This document shows, piece by piece, positions 44,794 to 57,020 of a stretch of DNA of 64,000 bases. The translations under genes and the position numbers were made by a program. Origin of the DNA: Rhabditophanes sp. KR3021 (taxonomy: Eukaryota > Nematoda > Chromadorea > Rhabditida > Alloionematidae); assembly GCA_963281155.1 (NCBI GenBank), contig CAUJLY010000004.1:4650001-4714000 (forward strand). The letters are read 5' to 3'. Below the pieces are notes generated by a model. The model was given only the letters and a program-made list of their open reading frames with translations, searched no databases and was not told where the DNA came from. Each line of letters opens with the position of its first letter. The stretch's first letter is position 1.

Positions 44794-47700
44794 CTATAAG
44801 TCATCAAATGAAACAACATTTCTCTTTTTCTTCTTTGGTTCATAAACACCAGCTTCTTTAAGATCTTGGATTCTCTTGCGTTTTACCTTTTGGACCTTAG
44901 ATTTTTTCTTATGGTCAACAATCTTCTTTGCAGCTGCACGTTCTGGATCACGAATTCTTTCTTCGAATTTGGATTTCTTTCTATCTAGTCGCTTAGCTTC
45001 CAGCTTTTCCTTAATGACAGACAACCGAGTAACGAAATCAGCTCCCAAAACCTTTGAAAATTTGTTCATGTTTTCATTGATTAGCATTTCAAAATCTTTG
45101 ACAAGAGAAGATTGGCCTGGCAAAATTTCCATTGATCCACTTTTCTTTATAGAATCATGACGATAAATAAAATGAAACAATTTATCAAATAATTCCTCAT
45201 TCCACTTCTTCTCACCATCATCATATACGTTAATTTCCTTTACGATTACTAATTGTTCCATGACTAAAAGAGTAAGACAACGTCTAATAAAAGATCTGGT
45301 AGGTGTCTTCAAATCACGCTTTCCTATAACATCTAACAAATTGATGATCCTTGATTTGAATTCCCCATTTGTTGATTGTTTTGCAACAAAAATTAGAGGC
45401 ACTGCAATGTACTTGACTGTCTCTAAATTACAAAATTGATTTTCAAGTTGGAATTCAATACTTTTGAATAATGGCTCGTAATCAAAATTGTCCCCTACAT
45501 TTGTAAGTTTGAACATTGCCATTACAAATTTCAATGTAGCATTGACTGTCTTAATATTTTGAACATTTGACAAAACATCAAATAGAGTTTTTACAAATAC
45601 TTCCTCGAATAATGATTCCGTCTTTAACTGGTAATGCTTCTTCTCAAAGAAAGTGTAGAACTCCGTCATAAAGATTTCAAAGGACTTATCATCAAAAATA
45701 GATGATGCATTCATAAGTTTGTTTTTGAAAATTTCAGTCAAAGCAGAAGTATCGGTAGCAGAAATACTTCTTTCAAGGGCGCTACTGCAAATATTGACAA
45801 TAATCTTCATTCCACAGAGGAAAATGGACGTTTTCTTGGTATTAATAAACTTCTTAGCGGATTCAATAACATCATTCTCCACGTTTTTACTTGCTTTATC
45901 CAATAGATGAGTCATTGTAAGTTTAGCGTAAGACTGTACTTCAATATCATCGTCATCAAATAGCAAAGCAAGACGAACAAAGCAAGTTACTGCACATTTG
46001 TCCCAAATAATTGGATCAAGTGTGTCAACAAAAATAGAAAACATCTCTAATGCAGACTTTCTACCTGATGGAACTGAGTATGAGAACTGATCCGAAATAA
46101 ATTCAATGAGTTTGTCAAAGTTAACATTCTTGTTGTGGTTAACATAGATTCTAACAACATCGCGAGTGGATTCTCTTACTTGATCGACATGGCTCTGAAC
46201 TGCTTGGGTAACAATAAACTCCATCATTTCCTCTATTTGAATATAAGCCAATTTGGTTTTGACAACTTCTTTTAGAATGTTCATAGCATTGGCATGGATA
46301 TCCTTTGAAAACATTTCGATCTTGATATTGGCGAATAATACTTTTATCTGTTGGTCAGAAAATGAAACTGCTGTCTTGGTACCAATAAAGAGCTTGAAGC
46401 AGGCAAATAACTTTTGCTTCAAATCACCGTGTCCAACTGTAGTTCCAGATACATTCTTCAATATAATGAACAAACTGTTCAAAAATTCAGATACTTTCGT
46501 CTGCATAAGTGGGACATTGTAATTGTTGTAGAGATTCAATAAGCAATTCAAACTGTGATTTTGCAATTTATCACTCTTTAGCTGCATGCATTTCAACAAA
46601 GTTAAGATGAACTTCTCTAACATCTTTTGATTTGCATCAACAGTAACATCAATCTTCTTATTCATCAAAGCTCCGGAAATTAATTGCAAACCAAAAGCAA
46701 CAAACACAACATTTCTGCTTTTTTGAGAAGTCTTTGCCATTTTACCTAATCTTTTTGGTTCAGCTTCTAACAGTAAGGCGTCTCGAGGTCTCAAGTTTTT
46801 CAAATCATCTTCATCATCAGCGGGAGTTTGTTGCTTCTTCAAACTTGTTTCTAAATGACGTTCAAATAAAGCAAGCCCAAAATTAATAACTTCATCAGGC
46901 CTGATAAAAGTATTTCGAGAAGCACCGTTTGCAATACTTTCACAACTTTGAGTGACTTTTTTGAAAGTGTCAGAGTCTGGACTTTGATTTAGTTGATCCA
47001 TAGCCATTTCCTCAAACTTTTGATAACAATTAAGTTTGGTATATTGTCCAAGGATTTTGAAAACGGCATTAGACTTCTTCTCCCTAGCTTCAGGGCACTT
47101 AGTTTTAATCTGGGCGATTTCCTTTTCTTCGGCAATAATTCCGAATTGATCCATAAAACAATTTCTCAAAATCAAGTCACAAGATCTGTCCAAATCTCCT
47201 ACTTTCAAGTTTGTTTGATTAATTAAAATCATATGAATTGTGTAAATACCAACATGTGCTTGGAACCCCTTCGTCAGCTTTTTACCAATCTCATCAATTA
47301 TAAATGGCAAATGTTCTGGTCCAAGAAGTAAACTGATTTCAACCACTATCTTTCTTGCCTTTTCTCTAATTTCAGTAGTATGGCAAATCAGCAAGGAACA
47401 TAATTTAGAGATAATTCCATGTCTATGTTTTCTCATAACATAAGCCGGCAGTTTGCAAAGTATACGGACTAGGGGAGAAACAATTGGGGCTCTGACAATC
47501 AAAGTATCTTCGATAAACACTTTCTTCCCTTCGTGAGTTGTACGTTTGAGATTCAAGTTGTCACAATTGATGATTGAAATAAGTTTGGGAATCAGATGTT
47601 GCTCAAACCTTTGAACAATGCCTACAGCTTCCAATGGAGTTGTAACATTAATATCTTTTTGGTCAGAATCATGAACCTCCATTGGTTGTTCAACTTCCTC

Positions 47701-50700
47701 TAGCAGTTCAATAGTATCCACAACAATGGCATCTTCTTCCTCAAATGATATTTTCTTCCTTTCCAATGTAGTATCAAACATAGCTTCGGCCTCCTTTACA
47801 TGGCTCAAATCAATTGTAAAAGCATCCATTGCAGCGTTTAATTGCTTTACGAGTAGCCTAACTTGGACTTTCTCTACTGCTTTTAACAATCTCCCAATTA
47901 AAGAAGTCAGAATAATATTAAACCTCTTCCAATCAGTAAACTTCATGACGGCACTAAAAACTTTGATTGCTTCATCTGTTAGAGTTGTCTTTTCTTTGTG
48001 AACTTCGTCCATGTATGGTTTAGCAATTGGCAAGATAATAAGATGAAGTAGCTCTTCTTTAATCTGAGTTCCATTTTCTTCAATCCATTGAACGAGATTG
48101 ACAAAGGCCATTTGCTTTTGATTCAATTGAATACTTGTAATTTCTTCGTAAAAGTTAAAGTCTTCCTTCATGCATCTCAAATTATGCAAATCAGAAAACT
48201 TGTGTCCGATGGGAAATTCATGAGTGTATGCAGACAGAATCTTGATATACGAATTTCTAACGTCCTCCGCCAATGCTTTCACTCTCTTGCAAATTAGATC
48301 TTCATATACTCCCATGATAACTTCCTTGTTTTTAGGAGAATAATCACCTGTGGATAAGTGAGTCAAAAGCTTGGTCATTGAATATTCAGCAGACTGATTG
48401 CATGATAAATCATCATTCTTATAGATGAAGTAGTCATTTGTCAGCAATATGGCCTTAAAGATGTCAATGTCGAATTCATTCTTGGCCAGGCAATATTCTT
48501 CAATCATTTTGTATCCTTCAATTCTTTTATCGAAGTTTTCAATGCCAATGTAGCCTGAACTTGCTTCATTCAAATATTTCAAGGCAGTGATTTGTAGTTT
48601 ACATTTATCTTCGCCGTCTAAGGAGCGCATATCATGAATTGTATCACATAGTAGAGTAAAACTCTTTCTTATGTTCATAGTCTTCAACAAGTCCACAGCA
48701 ATTGGTAACAGCCAAATATAGGATTCAACGTCAGGAAGTTCATCGGCCAACTTGAGCAATTTGGTTATACTCTTCAAGATCTTGGTATTGACATAATCGT
48801 CCGAAAAAGTATTGTGTTGGAGGTAGTAGACGAATAAGTTGATAAACTGCTTTGCAAGTTGACGCGGCAACTTCTCACTGATAATTGACAACAAATCCAA
48901 TTCATTTTTCTTCATTAATGGACGATTTTCATTATTTAATAGATATTTGACAAAATATTCCGATAAGTTCTTCGCATACTTGATAACTAAGGCGTTTCCA
49001 GACAAATATTTCTTAGAATCAACATAAATTGGCAGGGTTTCAATTTCTTTCAATGCTGCTAATTGACATAATGACGTGACAATTTCATTCTTCAAGGAAG
49101 CCATTGTATAAATAGACTGCAGGGAATTCACAATGACACCAGTAACATCAGCAGTTTTCAAAATTGGATATTTTTCTAAGACTTTATGTTTCTTACCAGA
49201 TATCTTTAGTTGAAACATATAAGTCAAATTATATGATTTGGCGATTTGATTAAAAAACTTGAGAATATGGTCAGGAAAGACGATGTTAATTGGCAAAGAG
49301 TAATCTAAATGACTTTGAGTATCTAATCTTAAAGAAGTCTGAGTTGTAACTTGTTCACTCCAAAAGTAATCAAATTTATTCTTTTCAATCAACTTTCTTT
49401 CCCCAAATGATGAAAAAAGAGTTCCCCATAACTGAGTATTCAATTTTCTGCCTTCTTTGATAACATTAGAAAACCTAACATGAACAGAATCCTTAGCTTC
49501 ATAATACTTGTTGATAGCAGCTAACGCAATAAGATTGATGTCCGTAATGTAATTGAGCAAATCATCTGTGAACTTAAGACTCATATTCTTAATAGCTAAT
49601 CCCAAATACTCCAAAACATTTCTGACAACATAAGGACTGATAATTGAGTTGACAGTTACACCTTCGACATGAATCTTAAATTTTTCCAAATCTAAAGAGT
49701 TCTCCACCAAAAATTGAGAGTAGTAATTCATGAATGGCTTAAACAACAACTCCAAGAATAGTTTGATTTCTTCAGTATTCAAAGCAATCAAAAAATTGAA
49801 GATACACGTTCTTTCAGCATTTGCTCCATCTGATTTAGCAGCACACATCTTTCCATTCAGCAACTTCAAAATCAAGGTTACTAATTTTTGACGATGACTG
49901 ATATGAACGAAAGTTTCAGTCGCATGTTCATCGAAATTTAGTTGAAACTTCAATAGGGCATTTTTGAACTTCTTTTCTTCCCCTAATTCTTCAAATGCTT
50001 CAAAATAGGAGTTCACATATTTGTATTTGTAGGCCTTGATCACTTGAATTGCATTCTTAACAAGCTTCGAGTCTCCGGCCATCAAGATTTCATCGATAAT
50101 TTCAGAAAGAATAGAATTTTCATCTTTTACTCCCAACTTGGTGAACTTAGAAAACAATTCGCAGTATGCCACAATAGTATCCTTGGTTTTGTGCTTGTGA
50201 CTAGTAGATAAGGCTTCATTGAGGGAGATCTCCTTTTCCTTCTTAACTGACTCCGTTAAGTTGTATGTGATTAGAGCATTCTCATCGGCAGCTTTGAACT
50301 CCTTGTAGTAGATATCGCTAAACATTGTAATCAAAGATGTGGCATTGTTTTCAGATGATGTAATACCCAAGCTCAATGCCTTAACGATATTCAACCTAAA
50401 CAAATATCTGTCCCCACGAACTTCACCAATTTCTTTCAGAGATAGAAGCCTGTTTTGGCATAAGAGAGGTTCAATGGCCCGATTCTGAGTTGTTTCATTG
50501 TAAACTTTAGTAAAAGTTTGGAAGAATAAGAAGTCCTTCATACCATGAGCATATGATCCAAAAATCTCATCATTCTTTTTCCACAAAATGCTGAAATTGA
50601 CTGAATACTGTGCCATAATAATTCTGAGAATTATACATTCATCATACTCTGTACTTATATATCTTTTATGATCTCCGAATTGCAACTTTCTCAATTGTTT

Positions 50701-51386
50701 GGCCCGATCTTGATACGTTTCCAGAGTGGGACGAATTGACTCAGCAGCAATCAGTATATCAATAAACTCTCCAGAGCAAATACCCGCTTTTTTAATTAAA
50801 CGAAGGGAAATAAGCCTAATTGAGTTATCAAATGAGGATAATCCTCTTTCAAGTAAGTCTTTCAGTCTTTCATCCTCTCCAACTGCAAATTGTCTTTCTA
50901 ATATCTTGAATCCCAAATAGCAATCCTCATTGTCAATGCAAAATGATATGATCTGCTTTTGATCGAGAGGTAAAGAATCCAGAATAGTCGTTGATAACAA
51001 TACTTCTTCAAGTAGGCACAAGTTGGTTAACTCGTCAACAGACAATTTTTCATTAGAATTAACAGCATTTATCAGAAATGTAGACAACTTCTTGATCAAA
51101 TCAGGCGACAAAGAGTTTGAACCGGCAACCTGCTGAACTGCCTCGAATAATTGGGCATTTTCAGTTGACTTTACATCACTAAGTGAATTAATGAAATCTA
51201 TAAAATTCTTCAGTTTGACTGGATCGTCTTCGTAATTTTCAATCATCCTATAAATAAAACAAACGTTAAATTTTAATCCGCAAATGTATTTTATTTAAAA
51301 AAATTTAAATTGCAGTACACACTTCTAAAATGTTGTTGGTAATGCGTTTTGTTTGCTCTACTATTTCTTGGTGAGAGAAGAAACAT
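44794..51386 (-). CDS. UTP20: UTP20/DRIM-like small-subunit processome scaffold
   Basis: The main exon 44794-51246 is open for 2150 codons. It is an all-helical HEAT-type protein. Diagnostic blocks are KARKIVVEISLLLGPEHLPF with LTKGFQAHVGIYTIHM, FGIIAEEKEIAQIK, and SYSVPSGRKSALEMFSIFVD, which match the order in UTP20/DRIM. The end is very basic (EPKKKKRNVVSFDDL) as expected for nucleolar targeting. UTP20 is needed for 18S rRNA processing. Human UTP20 has about 2785 residues; this one is shorter, mainly at the N-terminus. An acceptor (TTTATAG) lies one base before the first ATG at 51246, so a first exon is likely: 51386 down to about 51318 (MFLLSPRNSRANK...) joins in phase 2, giving about 2173 residues. 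That first exon is tentative. Confidence 0.88.
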
Positions 51387-51478
51387 TTTACAAGTCGGGT
51401 ATGAAGTTTGACTTGCTTTCACAAGTTAGAAGCTCTTTAGTAAATAGGTGTTAGATATTAAACTATATTAGCTACTGG
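51387..51478. promoter_or_regulatory. Compact divergent promoter, UTP20 and helicase
   Basis: If the proposed UTP20 first exon is right, only 92 bp separate the two start codons (232 bp otherwise). Both products act on RNA. A bidirectional promoter is inferred from geometry only. Confidence 0.35.
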
Positions 51479-53806
51479 ATGAATCACGGACATTTTCTTG
51501 ATTCCTTTAAGGTAGATATGACGGATCTCGCAGAAGGTTTTGCAAAATTATCACTTAATGATATTGTTGATGAAGTAGATATGGAAGCTGAAACTACATC
51601 TATATCTTCTCATGAAAACTATCGATATTATGAAGGGAGTGATGAGGACGAGTATACAGATTATAAATTCGAAAGTAAAAAGGAATTAATTGAGAGATGT
51701 TATGAATGCATCAAAATGTGTGACGAAGCAGAATCAAAAAAGCTTGATAAAACTAGTCGTATTCTCATTAACTACAAGTCAATTCCAAATTACAAAAATC
51801 CGGCTACATACACACTTAAATGCACAGTCTCGTTCGATGATCTTATTGAAACTAAGAAACTTTCTGATCTTGGATATGATCGAGACAAGAACCTAACTGT
51901 TTCCTTCTTTACAACTGACTACAAAGATAAACGGTATAATGATGTAGAATTGCAAGGAACAATTTCGTTTATGGCTTTTTTCAACACAAACACTGAAATC
52001 AAATTATTAGATCTCAATATTGACTTTGATACTACTTCCATCGACTGTGATATTGACGACATATTTGAGGCATCTACTATTGTCTATGTGATTCCAAGTT
52101 CTCCTGATAATATGCTACATGAAAATGTCGGTGCCTTGGAAGATCATTTGGAGTACCTATGGGAACAAGATGTTGGACGTGCTCTTTTGGATCTTTTAGT
52201 TAGAGGCAGAAGAAGAGATGTCATCTCCAATACCAACATTATGAGAGAAGATGCTATCCCTAAATATAAAGACAAACAATTAAACAAGGAACAATACGAA
52301 GCATTAAATTTGGCTATAGATGGACATCCTATTTGTTATATTCAAGCACCTCCGGTAAGTTTTTTTACTAAAACTTGTTTAAATGTATTACGTAATCGAA
52401 GAGATTCTCATACAAAAATATTAAAGCTATGAACAAAATTTTAAGTCATTTGATTTGAGGGCACAGGAAAAACTGTTGTGTGTGCAATGATCGCAAATTC
52501 GTTGCCAAATGAGAAGATCTTCTTGACTACCGAAACAAATAAGGCTGCAGATAATCTAGCTGAATGTTGTTGGAACTCAAAACAAGATGGCAATAGGTTG
52601 ATCAGATATTTTGCTAAGTCTGCAGAGTCAAAATTGATCCAACTTCCATGCTACGCAGAAAATATAATAAAAGACAATCTCAGCAAGGTATACCGACACC
52701 AATTGACTTGTGATCAAAATGATTCTTTGGATGAGTACCAGGAACTCAAAAATTACATGTCTAACTATGAGAATAGACGCCGATTGGGATTTGGAAGAGT
52801 AGCAGCTACAAGAAAAAAGTTGGCTTTACTTGAAGGAGTAAGAAATGAAATTCTGGCACAACAATACAATCCAAATATCATTGTAACTACATCTAATTAT
52901 GGGAAACGTGGGTTGAGGAATAAATTAAATCGAGATGAAATTCGACGAGTTATCGTTGACGAAGCAGGCCAAATGACAGTTTGTGGATTCATTCAACTGG
53001 CCGGCTTTTTTCCAAATGCCAGTTTTACCTTAGTTGGAGATATCAATCAACTGCCTCCGTTTGTTCCATGCGACTGTATTCCTGTCAATTCGAAATGCAA
53101 TATTTTATTTGAATCTATCCTCAAGTTAGTATCTGACTCGCGAATGGTACCTTTCAAAAATTTGATAACTTCCTATAGAATGCATCCAGTCCTTTTGGAT
53201 TTAGTCTCAAAGTCATTTTATAATGATACTTTAGTGTCTGGTGTAAAAGCAAGTGAACGATTGTTGGTTATTGAAAAATTAGCTTTGCCAGTAAAATCAT
53301 ATCCAATGGCATGGCTTGATACTATCGGGTGTTTGGCCACACTTTCACTTAAAACTTCCTATGAAAATAAAAAGGAAGCTGAATACGTCACAAAATTTGT
53401 TATGAATTTATTACGCATCGGCTTTGATGGAGACCAAATAGGAGTGATTTGTATGTATAAAGGACAAGTCAAGTATATCAGTTCTCTTTTAAGAGACTCC
53501 TTAGTTACAGTTAATACCGTGGATGGATTCCAAGGAAATGAAAGAGAAGTGATTATTATATGCACAACACGTACAAGCTCCAGATCATATAATGGATATC
53601 CAAATCAATGCACAGACTTCCTCGGTGATCCTTTTAGAATTAATGTTGCAATCAGTAGAGCCAAATCATGCTTGATTATTTTTGGTGATATCGAATATTT
53701 GGAAAAGAATAGTCATTGGAGTGGAATTATTAATTATTTTAGAGAAAAGGAAGCAGTCGGGAATGCAGCTGATTTTTCTAAAATTTTCTCGAGCTTGGCT
53801 CAATAA
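51479..53806 (+). CDS. SF1 RNA/DNA helicase, UPF1/SEN1-type
   Basis: Exons 51479-52354 and 52460-53806 give 740 residues. The Walker A loop APPGTGKT (about 290-297) is created by splicing: the 105-bp intron falls between the two prolines-plus-glycine, after codon 292. Other motifs are VDEAGQM (motif II, 458-464), GDINQLPPF (motif III, about 486-494), SYRMHPVLLD (531), NTVDGFQGNERE (motif V, 646-651) and NVAISRAK (motif VI, 687-694). This is the UPF1/SEN1/ZNFX1-like superfamily 1 class. The N-terminal 280 residues are acidic and not matched to a known domain (no CH zinc region seen), so the exact subfamily and substrate stay open. In nematodes several such helicases act in small-RNA or RNA-quality pathways. 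Confidence 0.88.
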
Positions 53807-53949
53807 TTTTTTTGTTATTTTTATAGTTTGCCTTTTACATAATATCGTGATTTTTTGTTAATAAATTTGAATTTTAAAATTAACTAAATGTCAAGTATAA
53901 ATAGTTTATTGCACCTTCAGCCAATGTAATTTTAATATACTTTGCTGAG

Positions 53950-54771
53950 ATGTCCTTCGATGAGATATCATTAAAATACATTTTCAATGCTATTATCTGC
54001 GCCTTTTTGAACGGAGTCTGGTTCAACTTATTTTGTGTTATTTCATGTAGTAGGAAGAGTGAGTTTGAATCAAATGGTAGATCTCCCAATTTCAGGAATT
54101 CAGATAGGGAAAATTACTCAAAAAATAGACATGTAAATGATAGAGAATTTGAAGATTCAGACGATAACAATGAGCAAAATGAGTCAAAGAGGTGTTCTGA
54201 CGATTCTGGAAAATATCGTGATTCAAACATAAAAGTGTTGAAAAAACCTGATGGCCACGATGGAATGCAATACAAAGGTGGCAAATATAGTCATTCTCCA
54301 AGAGAAGAAAGTGTAAAAAGTAAGACTGATCAAATGGAATATCCGGCAAAATCTACAAAGCGAGTTGTCCTGAAATCATGCATGAGAGATAAAACAATCA
54401 CTACTGTCAAGAAACATCTTATCTTTAATAATAATGTCGTTGTCAAGTACATAGAATGCATCATCCCTGATTCCACTAGATCTATTACCTCTGAAAGTCA
54501 TGGAATGCGGTCTGCATCTGAAAGTGGACTTAGAAAATTGAGAAAAAAGCAAAGGAATGCTTTAAAGACTGATGTGATTACATATAAGAGTGTTGATAAG
54601 AGCATTGATAAGCCTATATATGAAGGAAAAAATGTTGAATTGGATTCTGAAAATAAGAAGAGAAATAATTTATCTCTAGCAGCAAGCAGCTTGAAAGTTC
54701 AACACAGAAAGTTTATTAAAACTATTCCTCACAATCTGACGGAATTAAATTTTAGGGCAAAGACAACATAA
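53950..54771 (+). CDS. Unrecognised basic, mostly disordered protein
   Basis: A single open frame of 273 codons. It begins with a hydrophobic stretch (YIFNAIICAFLNGVWFNLFC) that could be a TM anchor or may be leader/intron sequence wrongly included. The rest is hydrophilic: Arg/Ser/Asp/Asn-rich (NSDRENYSKNRHVNDREFED), then a more ordered block (TTVKKHLIFNNNVVVKYIEC) and a basic C-terminus. It starts 143 bp after the helicase stop on the same strand, so a downstream operon position is possible. The true start is uncertain; a minus-strand frame of 69 codons covers its first part. Confidence 0.5.
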   Translation: MSFDEISLKYIFNAIICAFLNGVWFNLFCVISCSRKSEFESNGRSPNFRNSDRENYSKNRHVNDREFEDSDDNNEQNESKRCSDDSGKYRDSNIKVLKKPDGHDGMQYKGGKYSHSPREESVKSKTDQMEYPAKSTKRVVLKSCMRDKTITTVKKHLIFNNNVVVKYIECIIPDSTRSITSESHGMRSASESGLRKLRKKQRNALKTDVITYKSVDKSIDKPIYEGKNVELDSENKKRNNLSLAASSLKVQHRKFIKTIPHNLTELNFRAKTT

Positions 54772-55114
54772 CTAATCTATTTACTAAGACTTTTAAATTT
54801 TCCTTTATAAAAAAGTTGTATATTTATAATCAGAATAAAGTAATAACATTTTTGTGTCTGTCATCTATCTTATCAAATTATTATATAATTTATTTTTTAC
54901 ATCCTTATCCTGTCCTACAAAAGATTTGATGCGTCATTAAATTACCATTTGTTGTACTCAATTGAACGCATTTCCAACAGTTTACAAACATTCAATTTAA
55001 GAAAAATAATGGCCTGACTTTTTGAAAATATAATTTCATTGGATTTCTAATTAACGTGTTCATGGTTGTAGAATGTTTTGTTTATAAATATTGTTTTATA
55101 TTATTTTTCCTTAG
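54772..55114. other. Intergenic
   Basis: AT-rich spacer before the pyrophosphatase gene. TTTTTCCTTAG immediately precedes its first ATG, a likely cis- or trans-splice acceptor. Confidence 0.5.
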
Positions 55115-56540
55115 ATGTCTCGACTCGCAAAATTTATCAAATGCGACCATCCATTATTTGGCAGGCCCAGAATTCATTATCAGTCATACCGTCAACTTGT
55201 TTCTTCGCCACGTTTTATTTCTCCCAGACTACAACACGATCGATGGATATATAGTAATTTTGATGGAGAAAGGTGTGTTAAAATGTTTAATCTATAATAA
55301 ATATTTTATCTCTTAAAAGCTTTTTGACGTTTTATAACACTCCATAACATTTTTTATTGCCCGTATTTATTTATTTAGTGTTATCAAATTTTGATAATAT
55401 TTTTAAACGGTGGAAGTTATTTTGAAATAATAGCAATGGAATTAATTCTAATTTATCGTTTATTTCCAGGACTTTTAACACAAAGCGTTTTATTGAAACT
55501 ATGTCATACTCTACTGTTGAACGTGGTACTCTTCATACCCTGGATTACAGAGTATTCATTAGTAAGTTGTATCTTTTGAGACAAATAAAAATATTTTCCA
55601 GAGGACGGAGAAAATGTCATTAACCCATGGCATGATATTCCACTTTTCCACAACGAAGGTGACAAAATTTACAATATGATTGTTGAAATTCCAAGATTCC
55701 AAAACGCCAAGATGGAAATGGCCACAAAGGAAGTCGGAGCTCCAATTAAACAAGATGAAAAGAAAAATGCCCCTCGTTTTGTTAACAATATTTTTCCATT
55801 CCGCGGCTATCCATGGAATTATGGTGCTTTACCTCAAACATGGGAAGATCCAAATCACGTTGATACCAACACTAATGCCGTTGGTGATAATGATCCTATT
55901 GATGTTATTGAAATTGGGACCAAGAGACATCAAATCGGAAGTGTCGTACAGGTCAAGGCTGTAGGAGTATTGGCTCTCTTGGATGAAGGGGAAACTGATT
56001 GGAAAATTGTTGCCATTGATATCACTGATGAGAAGGCTGGACAAATTAACGACATCAATGACATCGAAAGAGTTTTTCCCGGCGTTCTGTCATCCTCTGT
56101 AAACTGGTTCAAGACTTACAAAGTTCCAACCGGAAAGCCATTGAACGAAATCGCTTTCAATGAACAGTTCCAAAATGCCGAATTCGCCCATAAAGGTATT
56201 TATTATATTAAACTAAACATTAAAATTAAATGCCAAAGTAAAAAGTCCTAAGCAATGCTTAGCATGGTGTTTTTATATATTCAAATTTTAAAATGAAAAA
56301 CTCTTTAAATTGTAATATTAACTTTCCCTTATAGTTATTGCTGAAACAAATGAATTCTGGAAATGTTTAATTAAAGAAGCAGAACCAAAACTCAATACTG
56401 AATGTTTTGTTGAGGGAGCTGCTCATGGTGCTTCTGCAGAAGTCTTCAATGAATTACCAAAGTCTCACCCGGAACATCAATCTCCAGCCACTTACCCAGC
56501 TACTGTTGATAATGTTTTTTACTATAGTCCTGGTAATTGA
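55115..56540 (+). CDS. PPA1: Inorganic pyrophosphatase (family I)
   Basis: Exons 55115-55272, 55470-55561, 55602-56195 and 56335-56540, all phase-matched, give 349 residues. Key parts are RVFIKDGENVINPWHDIPLF, PRFVNNIFPFRGYPWNYGAL with PQTWEDP, and the metal-binding signature GDNDPIDVIEIG, followed by DEGETDWKIVAID and VNWFKTYKVPTGKP. It hydrolyses pyrophosphate to two phosphates. The first 60 residues (MSRLAKFIKCDHPLFGRPRI...) are rich in Arg and Ser with no acids at the start, like a mitochondrial presequence. The normal cytosolic start corresponds to an internal Met (MSYSTVERGTLHTLDY) in exon 2, so one gene could make both forms. Confidence 0.95.
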
Positions 56541-57020
56541 CAATTAATTAATGATAAGAGATTATTTCCTTCCAAACTATAAATATAGTACACACTCCAC
56601 AATAGTTAGTGATAAGTATTGTTTTATATTTGATGCCTTTTTTAGTCAAATAAACCGATGATCATTGTGTTGTTAATTATAATCAAAAAATATTTGTCTA
56701 AAAGTTTTACATTTTATTTAAGAAATTATTAGTTTGCCTGTAAAGAAGTTGGACATATTGTAATACTTCTTGAGATAAATACGCACATCCCTTGAGATAA
56801 TACATTACTTTATGTATTTAAAATCGTACAATTTAAAAAGTAATATTAAAAATTGTTTGTTTGCTAGATATAAACATTTTAAATATGCATCATCTTATAA
56901 GGACAGATTAAGTATATAAAAAATAATTTATTGAGTCGAGATCGCATTGACAACGTATATAACAAAATTTGTTTAGATCAAAAAAATAACTATCAAAGAA
57001 GAAACTTTCAAAGACAAATA
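56541..57020. other. Convergent intergenic region
   Basis: 3' flanks of pyrophosphatase and the second GPCR. AT-rich, no feature seen. Confidence 0.5.

Noticed and set aside
44794..51246. Giant HEAT protein as HEATR1/UTP10
   Set aside because: Length fits, but the LGPEHLPF...FGIIAEEKE and GRKSALEM blocks and the basic C-terminus match UTP20/DRIM order instead.
53880..54089. Minus-strand 69-codon ORF overlapping the basic protein
   Set aside because: It reads fairly protein-like, but the plus-strand frame is four times longer; kept only as a reason to doubt the plus-strand start.
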